DNA of 64,000 bases from Carnegiea gigantea (lineage: Eukaryota; Streptophyta; Magnoliopsida; Caryophyllales; Cactaceae): positions 124,001-188,000 of the forward strand of contig JAKOGI010000331.1 of the NCBI GenBank assembly GCA_029747015.1, written 5' to 3'. The notes beneath the pieces were generated by a model. It was given only the letters and a program-made list of their open reading frames with translations, ran no database searches and was not told the DNA's origin. The translations under genes and the position numbers were made by a program. Shown here one piece after another: positions 21,529 through 33,700 of this stretch; the first letter of the stretch is position 1, and each line of letters begins with the position of its first letter.

Positions 21529-22563
21529 TGGAGGGGGGAATTGTCAATTTTACTTGATGTGAGAGGTATCTGGACATTGTTATCTACGGTAGCTTGCTTT
21601 TGAATCCTTGATAGCTATGTTGTTTCAACTTCATGTTGCTTCCTTGCTATAGGTTCAATGACTTCGGTACCAATGGTGGCTCAGCTGCCATGGCTTTGTG
21701 CTCAAAGTTTAGCTCTTTATTGAAACATGTACTATCATATACTCGAGCTAAATTGCCTCCGGTTGAGGTGAGGAATGATTTTCTGTTTACTTCACCACAA
21801 TGGGTGTTGCCATTTAAATGTTTGCAAATTTGATATGCCATTTACAATATAAGTTATCCTTGGTACTGACATGTTCTTTGCTCTCCCATCCCTTTTGCAG
21901 ATGAGACATTTGATTGCTGCTTTCATTGCCTTGAAGGGCCTTAGAAGTCTGTTTTTCATATTTGGAAGCTCTTTGGGAGCTTATCTTCTGGTATACCAGG
22001 ATTTAAATATGTTATTCTTTGAAAAGAGTAGCTCAATGAGTGCTAACTTTGGCTTCTTCCCTTTGTTTATGGAAATAGCTTCTGCACCAGGCTCTCGATA
22101 CTCCGATCTTGTATGAATTCTACAACTATGATGCTGACCACAAGGAATTCACTCAACACTTTGTCAAGTTTGCTCAAGTCACCTATTATCATAGCTTAAT
22201 ATTAATTCTGCATTATATTTTTTTCGTACTGAGTATGTTTAGTGGATCTTTAGAGACAATTTCTCTCTTAACTCTCACGTGCATAGTAAGATTGTGTATG
22301 TACCTCTTAACTTCCCTATGCATTAGCATTGGAGGAGTTAGGCTAGGTTGGATTATTCATAATTCTAATTTAAAGGACAAATTTCAATAGCAAAGAAATT
22401 CCAAATATTATGCCAAATGTTTGGCTTTCAACTTCTGATGTTGTTGGTGTTCAAAATGTAGAATTTGGTACTCTTTGGGGCTCTACTCTTCTACATTGGC
22501 ATGAAGAACTCGATGCTAAGGAGGCAGCTTAAGAAGAAGGCACCTCAGGCAAAAACTACTTAA
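19526..22563 (+). CDS. HR-like lesion-inducing protein-related (five exons; start codon ATT in place of ATG)
   Basis: Five exons join cleanly with GT-AG introns: 19526-19593, 21653-21767, 21901-21990, 22079-22177 and 22462-22563. They encode about 157 residues, the usual length of this small plant membrane-protein family, which is linked to hypersensitive-like lesion formation. Landmarks are FVGRVLFLSVFIFSAWQ in exon 1, EFNDFGTNGG across exons 1-2, the hydrophobic block of exon 3, LYEFYNYDADHKEF in exon 4 and LFGALLFYIGMKNS plus a Lys-rich tail in exon 5. Three or four membrane segments are likely. Every phase matches and no internal stop occurs. The family start (M-x-F-x-x-F-x-G-R) aligns with ATT at 19526. 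The codon four triplets upstream (19514-19516) is an in-frame TGA, and the nearby ATG at 19513 is out of frame. Either initiation is non-AUG or internal (first in-frame ATG at exon 2, AAMALCSK), or the gene is newly inactivated. Confidence 0.85.
21492..21528 (+). repeat. (CT)n microsatellite in intron 1
   Basis: This is an almost pure CT run of 37 bp with one GT interruption, within the 2.06-kb first intron of the lesion-inducing-like gene. Confidence 0.9.
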
Positions 22564-25090
22564 CAAGGAACTTGAAATCCGCTCCTGGTTCTAACTCTTC
22601 TAACGGATAGGGCCTTAGAGAACATCTATGAGACACCCTTGTCTAGCCATAGTTTTTGCATGCATTATATCAATTCATAGTAAGAGTCGATTCCTTTCAG
22701 TTTTTGATCCATTTTGCACTTCTTCAGCTCCATGATTTTGGTTTTTGTCAGTTTTAGCCATATAGACTTGTGATATCTTTAATTGAGGTCAAGGCAAAGA
22801 TATAGGTTATCTCATCTTGACATGCTAACAATCATAGGGTTCTGCTCTACAGCATTTGAAGATGCACAATTGATGTTGTCTAAATTACATTTGCAACAAG
22901 TTGTGTGTTATTGAATCATGCAACCTTATGGTGAAGTATCTAAATTATTGGTGGTGGCAAACCCACTACAATCTGACACTTGACCAAATCGGTGAAAAAT
23001 TGAGGTCATTAATTGATATACATAGAATTTGAATTCAAATTTACCATATTATCTCAAAATATCTTGGAAGTATAATTAGCTGACATTGAGGACTAGGCTA
23101 CATCAGGTGCCAAAAACATCGAGTCTTTCTCCCATCTATATATGTACTAGTTTTTATACCCACTAAGTGTGCGTACGGCCAAGTCGAGCCCCATGAGTTC
23201 ATGCAACAATTGGTAAGGAATATTGATGAATTGTTGATTAAAATTGGATTTTTTTTTAGGGTAAAAAAGTTGCAAATGGTATGCCAAATTACCTTTTAAT
23301 AGTATACAGAAGTAAAATGTTTCTTCCTTATGACGTCATTGTAAATGAAAAGAACTCTCAATGATATTAAGATGATACCTTGAATAAGAAATTCATATAA
23401 AGAAATATACTTAGGACACATATAAAGGCTTGTTCTTCTACAACTTAGCAATGCAAGTTCCAACCTCATACCTACAACTGGAAAATTAAAGAGTTGTTTC
23501 TTATAAAATATTTGGAGTTATAAAGATTTTTTTTTCATTTACATAGAAAGTTTCAATTAAAGCTGCTAAGTTTTCAAAATTTGGCTAAAATATTTTAATT
23601 AATGATTTACGATAAGACAACGGTGGGGAGAATTGTTGTTAACTATGTAATAATTGAAGTATGTTAAGCTGTACCATGCATAGTCTGTGAGCAAATACAT
23701 GATTTGACATGAAGTTGTTAAAGGAAAGCAAAATATAAAGTAGATGGAAAGACAGAATAAGAAGCAAGGTATAAGAATGATACTTGAATATGGCTGAAAA
23801 CATGGAAAACGATGACGCTTGGTATCTAGCAATGATATTTTTTGTCAAAAATCTAACTTTTTGAATTTAAGGTGCCATTGGAGGCCTTTGTTCCGTACTA
23901 AGAAGAATTCCATATGTTGAGTGTTTATAACAAAGTTGTTAAAATGATATCCTTTTTTCCCAATGGTGTAGCTTGTTTATTTGTCAGGGGAGTATATAAG
24001 TAATTTTATTTTGTGGTATACGTAATGCTATGATAAAAAAAAATTATGGCTACTTTTCTTTTTTCCTTTTTATTACATATAAACTAATTGAGAGTTTTGT
24101 TTAACAAACTCGACGTGGAGATATATATGATTGTGTGGACTTTTGTATACAACCAACATTTGATCATCCTCTCCTAAAAAGCTACACTTTTCATCATTAT
24201 GTTCTTGTTTTTTTGAACAATTTTTCTAGACCACATTGTTTAAACTATCTTTGTTTTCGGCTTCAAGTGGAGAAAGCATATATTTTGCATTTTATTATAT
24301 GGTGCTTGCAGATGAGGCCTAGTTTTATATATTCTCGAATGTGAGAAAGTAACGTCTATAGAGGACTGAGGAGATGCCAAATAGTATAGAGCTGAAAGAT
24401 GAAGGCTGTCCACGAGGAACTGTCCCCATTACAAGAGTTAATAAATATGAGTTTTCCTTCCTTCTCATCATATGTTCATATCTATTAGACAGTCCAAGAG
24501 GATACAGATGAAGAACTAGAGGAACCTTATCTGGGAACATGAAGTGCAAGCCTAACATTAAAATTGAGCAAATTAAAATCTGTACAAGCACAAAGGCTAG
24601 CTCATCTCCTTGTCTGGTTCTCCTACCCCTCATCCTCTCATATTAAAGTTGAAGTAAGTGAGGAAAGGTCATAAGAACCTCATCGTTTCGTAGGACAACA
24701 TTAACAGTCACCATATTGAAAATTTGTTTCAATCCTTTACTCCTGCTTCAAAGTAGGTTAAAGAACATTCCTCCATGATAATCCAATGTATGGATAGCAT
24801 AATCCAAACATAATTAATATAGAGAATGAAGATGTCCCCTCTCTCTCTCTCTCCCCCCGCTCTCTCTCTCTCTTTTCTCTCTATATACATTTACTAACCA
24901 GACTATTGTTAATTCACATTATAAGATATAAATCAAATAGATGGTAAGCATAGTTTTTAGCTTATTAAAGGAACCACAAAAAGGCACAACTTAGTTATAT
25001 TAGCCAAAGCATAGAAATCACATATACTTCATAATCACAAGTAATGATGACAAATTCAAAATTCTCATCCCAAAGAATCCTTATCAGTAC
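22564..25090. other. Intergenic DNA, no gene seen
   Basis: It begins with the 3' flank of the lesion-inducing-like gene. The rest is AT-rich with no convincing exon. Downstream exons of the PP2C relic could lie here on the minus strand, but I could not identify one. Confidence 0.4.
24839..24882 (+). repeat. Interrupted (CT)n microsatellite
   Basis: Two CT runs are separated by CCCCCCGC. Confidence 0.88.
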
Positions 25091-25329
25091 CTGGATGATG
25101 CCCTTAATTCTCCAACAACCACAGAAGCACACAACAATGTGCCTATCATCAGGATGAAGTGCGCGAACCTCTTAGCTCCTCTCCTCATTCCCAACATTGT
25201 GATAAGATTTCAGGTTTGGCATTGCAAGAGACATTAACATGACTCCACCATTGGAAACTCCCTGACCAAGTACTACTAGAGAGTCCCCCAGGTTTGGTAT
25301 GTACAACGAACCACTATAAATTGCACTCG
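25091..25329 (-). pseudogene. PP2C-type protein phosphatase exon relic
   Basis: On the minus strand the exon reads LYIPNLGDSLVVLGQG, GGVMLMSLAM, ALHPDDRHIVV and CWRIKGIIQ in order. These match the plant PP2C segment LYVANLGDSRVVLG...LHPDD..IVV...WR(I/V)KGIIQ. The exon ends with a GTACTG donor directly after IIQ (25091), where plant PP2C genes often have an intron. The metal-site phrase LGDSR is altered to LGDSL, and a TAG interrupts before EVRALHPDD. The flanking catalytic exons were not found, so this is a fragment of a dead or displaced gene. Confidence 0.75.
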
Positions 25330-25745
25330 TAAGAGAACATGAGCTAGAAATTGTAATTTAAGTATTAGTTAACATACTCATCCTTAGTAATTGCAAAGAG
25401 CCTTCTTTAATTTTATAGTATGCTTTCCTTAGAGCATCAACAAATATCCCACCTTGCTTAGAAGCAAGCCCTAACATAAAACAAAACACCCATTACAATG
25501 GTAAACATAACTTTTGTCATCATCCACAAGTTTCAGTTAGGCTTTTTATCATTAACTTTTAATTTTTCCTAAATAAATACCAGAATCACACAATTTTATA
25601 TACATGATATTTAAAGGAATATAAAGTAGAGAGTTTTAACTTGTTACCATGAGGGAGTGACACATACATATAACAACATGCTAGTTACATGAATATTTAA
25701 TTAAGCTTTAAGTAGGTAGTTACCTAAAGTAAGGTGATGCTTACC

Positions 25746-25791
25746 TTAACCAAGTACTGCTACAGAGCCCCTCAGGTTTGCTCTGTAGAGA
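25746..25791 (-). pseudogene. Second short PP2C-like fragment
   Basis: On the minus strand LYRANLRGSVAVLG, followed by a stop, repeats the LYIPNLGDSLVVLG segment of the fragment 450 bp away. Nucleotides also match (AAACCTG.GGG.CTCT.TAG.AGTACTTGGT). The neighbouring sequence (25800-25870) does not match PP2C, so only a short duplicated piece remains. Confidence 0.55.
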
Positions 25792-25870
25792 GACATTCTT
25801 TACTCTTGGATGAACCATGATTGGCATCAGCAATTGTGCTTAGGAGATGACGTTCTAGTATTTCCATTTT

Positions 25871-26880
25871 CTCAAGTTCCTTTTTTCAATAAGTTTTGAC
25901 AGCGAGCTTGTTTTCAAATACAATGCGTCTATCATTCCTAACATAACACATAGCCCAAAGTTATTACATTGATTCATAATTAATAGTAGCGATCATGAAA
26001 TCAAGGATAATTTATAGTATCATCATAGCCTGCCTAGCGACATTCCTGCTTCGCGTCATCTTTAGAAGGGTGTTTAGCGCTTATAAGGAAATGAGTCATT
26101 CGGATGTGCCCGACACATTCAATCCTTGGACCTACCTAAAAATTGCCATTATTAAGTAATATAATATCTAGTTTATTAAGGCAGACATGATATTTAAAGG
26201 CAATGAAATCTAATAGCTGCATAGAGTCAATACTTATGATGGAAACTTGTTGCATTTGAAGGTTCATCATAGCAAGAATTAATGTAGAAACATTGGTGCA
26301 TTACCTACCCAACCTATGTTCAATTGTTCTTAACTTTGACTTTATAGGCATCAAAGTAGTTCTTGTACGAAACCAGTTTATCCTAATTGACATCATAAAC
26401 GGATATGTTATATTTCTTGACCAGACTGTCAATAGATATAGAAGTCGCACTTTGCTCAGAGCTGTGAACTTAATCTCTTTGTAGTCCTTGGAAACATAAT
26501 TCGTTAGACTCATAATACTCTTGAGGGACACGTAGAGACATGCTCTATGTTTGCAAGTGGCTGGAATACGATACATGTCAATTGCACTACTTTAGCAATT
26601 TTTATCAACAAGCTTTTGAAATAGATCTCAATGTTGTCACCCATCTAAATAAATGTGGCAGCTATTTGAATGTGACAACAAAAGAAAAAATCAAAGTGCT
26701 GTTGAATGTAAAAGAACACGAAGATATATGATACTACTTGATTTAGCTGACAAATACAACATTTTCAATATTAAGGTATAAAAGAAGAGAATTCTATCTC
26801 CTATAGCCAAGAAGGTAGTAATCAAGTTCAAGAATATGCTCATTCCAAACAATCTCTTTCTGGGGTGCTAAAGTATGATA
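25871..26880. other. Intergenic DNA, no gene seen
   Basis: AT-rich. An open stretch on either strand at 26293-26576 has no recognisable domain. Confidence 0.35.
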
Positions 26881-26932
26881 TAAGCCCTGTTCTATTTTGT
26901 ATTTTTTAAGATTTAGTTAAAAGCTTACATCT

Positions 26933-27056
26933 CCTTACAGCTTCTTACGTCTCCTTACAGCTCCTTACATCTTTTTACATCTTCTTACATTTTCTTATAT
27001 CTTCTTACATCTCCTTACATCTCTTTACATCTTCATACATCTTCTTACATCTCACA
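26933..27056 (+). repeat. Left array of CTCCTTACA-type repeats
   Basis: About eleven units of (C)T(C/T)(C/T)TTACA(T/G) follow one another, for example CTCCTTACAG, CTTCTTACGT, CTCCTTACAT and CTTCTTACAT. The unit alternates TCC and TTC forms, giving a higher-order period of 20-22 bp in places. Confidence 0.8.
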
Positions 27057-27550
27057 TATTTTCTATAACATTCATTTATTTTAGTTACAGAAATATGTAT
27101 TTTTTTTAATGATACTACCAATATACAAAATTTATAAATATCTTATGAACACAGCATTTATATAAACATAAAAACATAATATAATGACGTAAATAATATT
27201 TGAGTTTCGACATGAAATATGTATTATTATAGATGACCATATATTTATTTATATTTAAAATTATTTACTTAAAATAGGAATTTATTTGAAGAGTTGTATT
27301 CAATTTTTGTCAAAAAAGTTTGTTTTTTTTGGTTATACTTTGCTTATTCGATCAAACTAATGTTCATATAAAAAATCTTGGACGAAATTTTATTTACCAA
27401 ATTTATGGGGATTAGTATATTTTATTGTTGTGTAATTAACTTAATTAATTGTTTATTTTTAATAAGTATATTATTTTAATATTATTATTTTTCATCCAAA
27501 ACGTTCATTGTAAAACAAATTATACTATACAACTCTTCAACAATTCAACA

Positions 27551-27708
27551 ACTCCTTACATCCATCCTTATAGCTCCTTACAGCTTCTTACATCTTCTTA
27601 CAGCTCCTTATATCTCCTTACAGCTCTTCATATCTCCTTACAGCTCCTTATACCTCCTTACAGCTTCTTACAGCTCCTTACATCTCCTTATATCTATCTA
27701 TCTATCTA
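27551..27708 (+). repeat. Right array of CTCCTTACA-type repeats
   Basis: About fourteen units of the same family lie in the same orientation as the left array, ending in TATCTATCTATCTATC. Because both arrays run the same way, they are not part of the inverted termini. Confidence 0.8.
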
Positions 27709-27734
27709 AAACGTGAAATAGAACAGACCCATAA

Positions 27735-28719
27735 TCTAATCAAGAACCTTTTATAATAATAATAATTACCTTTATGTAGGTCATCAAGTCAATTTAGAGG
27801 TGTTCTTCTATAAAATTAGGAGTATTCTGGAATGTAATATGAGTGCTAGAATAAGGCAATCTGGCATGCGTATAAAGATATAAAGATGACGAGCATTCCA
27901 TGAAATGAAGGTATCATGTTTGCTTTGCTATAAAAGACGGTGAACCTAAAGTTCAAGTGCTCTTCATCGGTTATGCGTTGTTAGATGTTATGTTTTTGAC
28001 ATTCTCTTACACACCTTTCTCTCTTTCCTACTTTAATTTTTTCGCTTATATAAACATCTAGAACATCATATATTAAGTCAAATATTTAATTTATAGTTTA
28101 GTTTGAACAACATAAAAATGATTAACCCTAAACTTGGCATATCATTCTTGCATTGTAATTGATATATAAGTTTGGTCAAGTAGAATTCTTAAAGGTTACA
28201 ATGATGGGTACTTTGAGCGCCAAGAAAAGATGGAAAGGTGGGATTGGGTTGTGTTGGTAGGAAGGATGCTGGAAAATTGCTATGGGTTACAGTGAGCCAA
28301 GTTGAGAGAAAGGTGGGCTTGCTTAAGAAATTTGTTCTGGGTCTGCATTTAAGATAACATATATACATCACTTCTTGAATCAATATTCAATTTTTTAGGC
28401 ATAAAACATTAGCTGAGTTTATACTTTCATAAAGTTCAGATATTGTTAACACAGTAGCCTAATGCCAGGAAGATATCTACATCTTAATGTTTATAGCATA
28501 TGCTAATGTTCATAACAGTAAAAAAGGGCACACAAGTATTGATCCTTAACAAGCATCTAAGACAAACTTGAGCATAAGAAAACCAAAAAGTATAAACCAA
28601 GTCATGCAATGGTTTCAAGATAGCCAAAGCCAGAAATAATCAAATCATCAGATAAAACATAGGACACGTTGGCACGTATTAAACACAAGAATAACATGAC
28701 AACAAAAATAGATAATATA
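27735..28719. other. Intergenic DNA, no gene seen
   Basis: AT-rich with no recognised exon or repeat. It lies 3' of the RPA-like relic. Confidence 0.35.
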
Positions 28720-30755
28720 GTCCCTCATAAGCCATGCTGTATAGAGCATAAGCAACTTTTTCAAGCAGCTTTGTTGCATCATCAGAGAATGCAGTTAAAG
28801 AAATGGAACTAGTCTCATCATATAGATCAAACCCAAAGGTGACCCGACAGAACATTTCAAAAATTGCAGTCATTCAATAACATTCACACTATTGTTCACA
28901 ACCAATTGCTAATAACTTGTAACTATTAATCCAAGCTCAATACCTTGGAATAGAAGTATTGCTCTATTTTTATAAGGAGAGAAGACATAGCTAAATTGAT
29001 TGGTCCTCCACTATCATAATTTAACTGCGATTCTAAATGTCCTCATCTTGTAAAGTATGCGTAACTTAAAATGCAACATGTATAGTTAGAAAAAATTATT
29101 ATTTTATATACATAAGTTGATTTCCTTGATACGTTCTATATGTAGTAATGAACATTTTAATAGTACCTTATTTATCCAGTATATAAGAGATAGGCATAAT
29201 AGTGGGTTATTTGTAGGACTACGAACTTCATGCACATACTCTTTCAAAGCCATTACATCATCTTTTTTAGTTTTAATCCTTTTTGAAACACAAAAAACAC
29301 AATTTAATAATTGACTATAGCAATTGCAATGAACTATAGCAGTGCATAAAAACACAAACGTACCACTCTGATAGTATCGCTACCTTCCTACCTTCAGGAT
29401 CAATTATAATGGAAGTAGACATAGTGGTAGCAAGTGAGTATCCTGCAAACAATCATCACAAACTAAGGTTCGGTGAACCAGAGAAAGATATAAATCAAAT
29501 AAACTGCTCAGCCTACCAACATAAATATAAATGAAGTCCCTTCTAAGAGAAAGAATACCTTTATGAGCTGTGCTTTTAAGTGCCGCCAACCCTATGATTG
29601 TCATTGGATCAAGTAAACCAACCACCTTCTCACATTTGTCAACAGCAAGATTATCCTATATAAAAACTATCACCAAGATCAATCAATCTGACACACATAT
29701 GAAGCATGAGAAAATGTTAGACTATTTACAAGGACAAGAAGGTGCTATCGGAGGGAAATGATGTAGAATATGTATAAGTTGGAATGGAAAACTAATCTGA
29801 CATTTGTGATATCCATCTCTCGAACAGGCACCTCATGTGTAGGTCCTTCAGTCCCTGGCCTTGCCAGATGAGTTGCTTGTGGTGGCTCAACATAGAGAAC
29901 AATTCCAAGTACATCTGAAGTGTCTAACATAGAGTGCACATTGCGAGAATAAAAAATATAATAAATGCACAGGTTAAGCAAATGCAACAACGTATAAGAC
30001 AATAGGGTGGCAAGATGTATATGTCATTATTATGTTAACCAAACTCATAATGCAAATTTTGTGCCTATAATTTTATAAGAAAGTAGGAAATTACAATTGT
30101 AAGACAAGTACTTAGACTAGGAACCATGCAAACCTATAATAACCTGATCGACAAAAGGAAAAAACCATTTATAACATGCACTCCACTTATGCACTCAAAA
30201 ATCAAGTGTTCAATGTTCTTAATCAACAATTAAAACTAGCATCCTCACCAGATCTACCTGGCAAGTCTGGTACATGAGGAATGTTGCCAATGTCACGATA
30301 CTGAAGCATATCATCAGAGGTTGATGCTGGAAAAATAGTTAGTATCACAATTGTGTCAACAAACTCCATCTCATATTGCTTGTCACTTGTACAATATTCT
30401 TCCTTCATAGGTTTGATTTTGGCATTGGTTATCTCATGCTCCTTTCCAAATTTGATAGCCTTACCCTACAGAGCAATATTATCACCAAATATTGTTGCCT
30501 GTATTTTCTCACCCGTAAGAAAAAGGAAAACACAAAACAACTGTGAGCTAAATTTTAAATATAATATAATGAGCACATCTAATAATTTCATCAAATATAT
30601 CATTGTCATACTTATTCATCTTAGAAGCGAATCTTTTGATATATTGTTTTGTTAGGAGATGACCTCTCGCATGCCTTTTCTATGACCTTAACTTTAATAG
30701 TGAAGTGATCCGTCATTTCATTTAACTCTTTCAGAAATTTTTTAGAAAGTGCCAT
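28720..30755 (-). pseudogene. Replication protein A 70-kDa subunit-like gene, decayed
   Basis: Several minus-strand exons follow the order of plant RPA1-like OB-fold proteins. The start ATG (30755) reads MALSKKFLKELN, then FTIKVKVIEK. Exon 30498-30258 begins ATIFGDNIAL and holds HEITNAKIKP. Exon 29923-29802 has SDVLGIVLYVEPP and EVPVREMDITN. Exon 29655-29559 has DPMTIIGLAALKSTAHK. Exon 29442 to about 29390 has YSLATTMSTSIIIDPEG. Pieces near 29285-29226 and 28873-28720 (RVTFGFDLYDETSSISL) follow. The joint DLP/DTSDVLG across 30258-29923 keeps phase. A TAG within exon 2 (after DNIAL) and TAA codons after the first exon indicate loss of function. Such genes also travel inside plant Helitrons, but no Helitron ends or helicase were seen. 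Confidence 0.65.
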
Positions 30756-33700
30756 GAAATGATACTGATAATTAAGCAAATAATGCCTATAAGTATCAAC
30801 ACTTGAAAACTAAAGGGACAACCAACAATGGAACAGAATTATGCACAAGCGACGGTCAATCACAACATTAATCTCAACACAGGTCACAAATTCACAATGA
30901 GTCAGTTGACATTTTGTCATCATGATAGCAATTAACCTAAAAAGAATACTAATTACACAACACAATGAATCGGAAATACCTATTGAAAACTTATTATTAG
31001 CTACTTCATTTCAAGAATACCCAACAAAACCAAAAGAGCACTAACATATATCATACCTTAGAATCTAAAATGAAAACAAAAGAATCGAAAATGAAAACAA
31101 AAACCCTTAAGATGTATTTTCCTCCTACATCACAAGCAAATGCAAGAGCTAAAGTTCTCCTGGCAACTCACATCAACTACCAACAAGTCTAAACGCAAGT
31201 AAGCAAAGGATAAAATTATAAATAGCTGATAGATCATAGTAAGAAATGGTTGATAGCATCAGCTAGTGAAGAAAAGAAAAAGAATATGAAATAACCACAT
31301 GGTTAGACAGTAATTAAGTTAGAATCGATCACTTATTTTTCACAATAAATATTGTAAAGTAGAAATGAACACATAAACATACCTGACATAGAAGTATCAA
31401 AGCAAATAAGACAACCTGTTTATAGAAATGCAAGATGACTTAAGACTAATACAATCAAGCATCTGAACCATGATAAACTTGCTATGCATCAAGGGAGAGA
31501 AGGAAAATTATTCAACCTAAACCTATAAGATATTTAGAAAGAAGAGAATAATCATAAACTTACTGTGTAAAAGCTTTTTAAGGAGAATACCCCTCCCCTT
31601 GAAAAGACAAGGCCTCTTATAAATAGAGAGAGTAAACTTACTGTAAAAAAAGTAGATTTCATGTTGGACAGTTGATAAAATATTAAATTAGTCGTTGAAC
31701 AAATACATAGGGTTGGGGGAAGGATAGAGCCTTTTGTACTATCATATCTTTGAGATAATATTTAAATACAGAAAAAAGTAAATAAAATCCCCTCATTTCA
31801 TGAAGAGAACAACACAACTACTCCTATTGGAACTCCCCCCCAAAAAAAAAAAAATGATACAGGGGAAAAAAAGAAAGGGTAGATAGGACAACTAGATAGG
31901 AGTGGCTAGAAACTCAAAGGATGCTTAGAATTTCCAACAATAATCTATATCAGATTGGAACATATCCCAAAAAAGAGTAAACTCAGCCAAAAAAAAAAAA
32001 GTACAAAAAGAGATAACCAAATACCTACCAACAAAGAGAAGGTAAAAGAAACAATTGATCTCGAATTGAAACAAATAGTGAGGAAAAAGGGTACTTGGGA
32101 CAGTTAGAGGGAATGGATTGAATTTCTAATAACTGATTTATAATTAAAATGTAATAAAAGAACATTAGAAAACAATTAGAAAGATAGTGACAATTAAATA
32201 TATAGTAACTAGAGAACCAAAAGAAGACTACTATGAATTTGAAACAACGAAACAAAACTGAAAAACTCACATCGATATGAATTTGAAACTTAAGAAAAAC
32301 GAAATACAACAAAAACAATTTAAGAAAAATAGAGATAATCAAATATCCAAAGATTGAACAAATTGACAAGGAAGTTTACCCAGTACACAGAGAGTGGCGA
32401 AAGTGCTGCTATGAAAGTTCTCAATTGAAGCACCATAATCAAGTTTAAGATGGTTCATGTTATTTTTTCACTTCGTCCTTTTTTCTTGGCAATTTCAAAT
32501 GTCAGTTATGAAATTTCGAAAGTTTGAGGTTGAAATTTCGAAGGTTCGAGCTTTGCAACTTTGAAAATTTAGACTAAAATTTGCAAAACATGAGATCAAA
32601 TATTTCAAATTTCCAATTTGAATTTCCCATATTGAACACATGACTCCTCCAATTAGCAACTAAGAGGCCTTAAACTATATCAAATTGCATAAAATCTAAC
32701 AAACCAATTGCAAATTGCAAAATAAGTAACTGAAATAACTAGAAGTGAGGTTTAAACCCCCAAAATCAAGGTTAGAATGATCTCCTTTAGGAGCGGAAAT
32801 ATTGATATGAGATTGAAAATTTTTCATGACTTTTTTCGTGATATGAAGCTAAAGCTAGGAAGGAAGCTATCCTCAATCAAAGTCCTCAAAAATCCTTGAG
32901 TCTATTTTGGTCTTACTCAAGTCCCCAGTCCAAGTCAAGTAATCGTCTTCTTCCCCTAATTTTCTCTCTCCTGATTTCCACTCTTCCCCAAGTCCAAAAC
33001 AGAGCAACCACGAACCAGACACCTAGACAAAGAGGTGAGAGAAAGATGAAGTTAGAGATGGTGATGCTGACATATAGTATTGATCCTCATACCCACAAAC
33101 TGACGTGTCACCCCAAATTAGTTCAATTAATCAATCAAACCAACACAAGCAAAATAAGACAAAATTCGTAAAGTTGATAGACAAAATTGTGATTTTGCCA
33201 TTCTAGGGTGAATTGAATAGACAGAAAAGGTTTTGCTTTCTTACAGTTCCTCAAGTAGGTTGGGAGGGCAAGGCCTGACATAGGTGAGAACAGTGGATGG
33301 CCAAACCTCATGGAGAAGGTGTTGTCAGGGTAAAAAGAGAGAAAGCCTGAGGATTTGTTCAGGCGATTTGCACTTTTAGGATGCTAGGTTGTGAGCTTCT
33401 CTAATGGGTGAGCAAATGCTTTGTGAACAAGTGCCAACATTTTTCTTTTTTGGGGATTCACTTTTGTAGATTAGAGAGAAAAAAGAAACCATGGAGGCAT
33501 TAGTTTCATGAGCGGGAAAAGGAAAGGCAAATATTTGCAGATTGATTTGTGGGTATGCTTATCTAGGTTTTTGGGTTGATTTTGGTGCTGACTTCTAGAA
33601 GCAACCATGGTAAATAGCAGACGAAGGAAGGAAAGGAAACAAGAGCCTTTTGAACTGAGCAGAATATCGCTAACTGTTCCCAGGAACAGTAACTGAAGCT

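Larger units (their letters stand above)
26884..27731. mobile_element. TIR-bounded non-autonomous element with internal tandem arrays
   Basis: The ends are imperfect inverted repeats: CTGTTCTATTTTGTATTTT at the left and, reverse-complemented, CTGTTCTATTTCACGTTTT at the right, with all four differences being transitions. The trinucleotide TAA flanks both sides (26881-26883 and 27732-27734), which would fit a PIF/Harbinger-like target duplication, though three bases carry little weight. Two arrays of a 10-11-bp unit sit just inside the two ends with AT-rich DNA between. There is no coding capacity; a reading frame across 27449-27709 is only the array. Confidence 0.55.

Noticed and set aside
26293..26731. 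Possible gene exons on either strand
   Set aside because: Both strands are open over part of it, but no motif, splice pattern or family could be recognised.
26933..27708. CRISPR-like appearance of regularly spaced repeats
   Set aside because: The units are contiguous, 10-11 bp long and without unique spacers, and the DNA is eukaryotic.
27449..27709. Open frame with repeated Leu-Leu-Thr-Ser residues
   Set aside because: It is the translation of the 10-11-bp tandem array and has no start context or family.
32025..32369. Phe/Leu/Ser-rich minus-strand frame resembling membrane protein
   Set aside because: Low-complexity translation of A/T-rich DNA with no family resemblance or gene structure.
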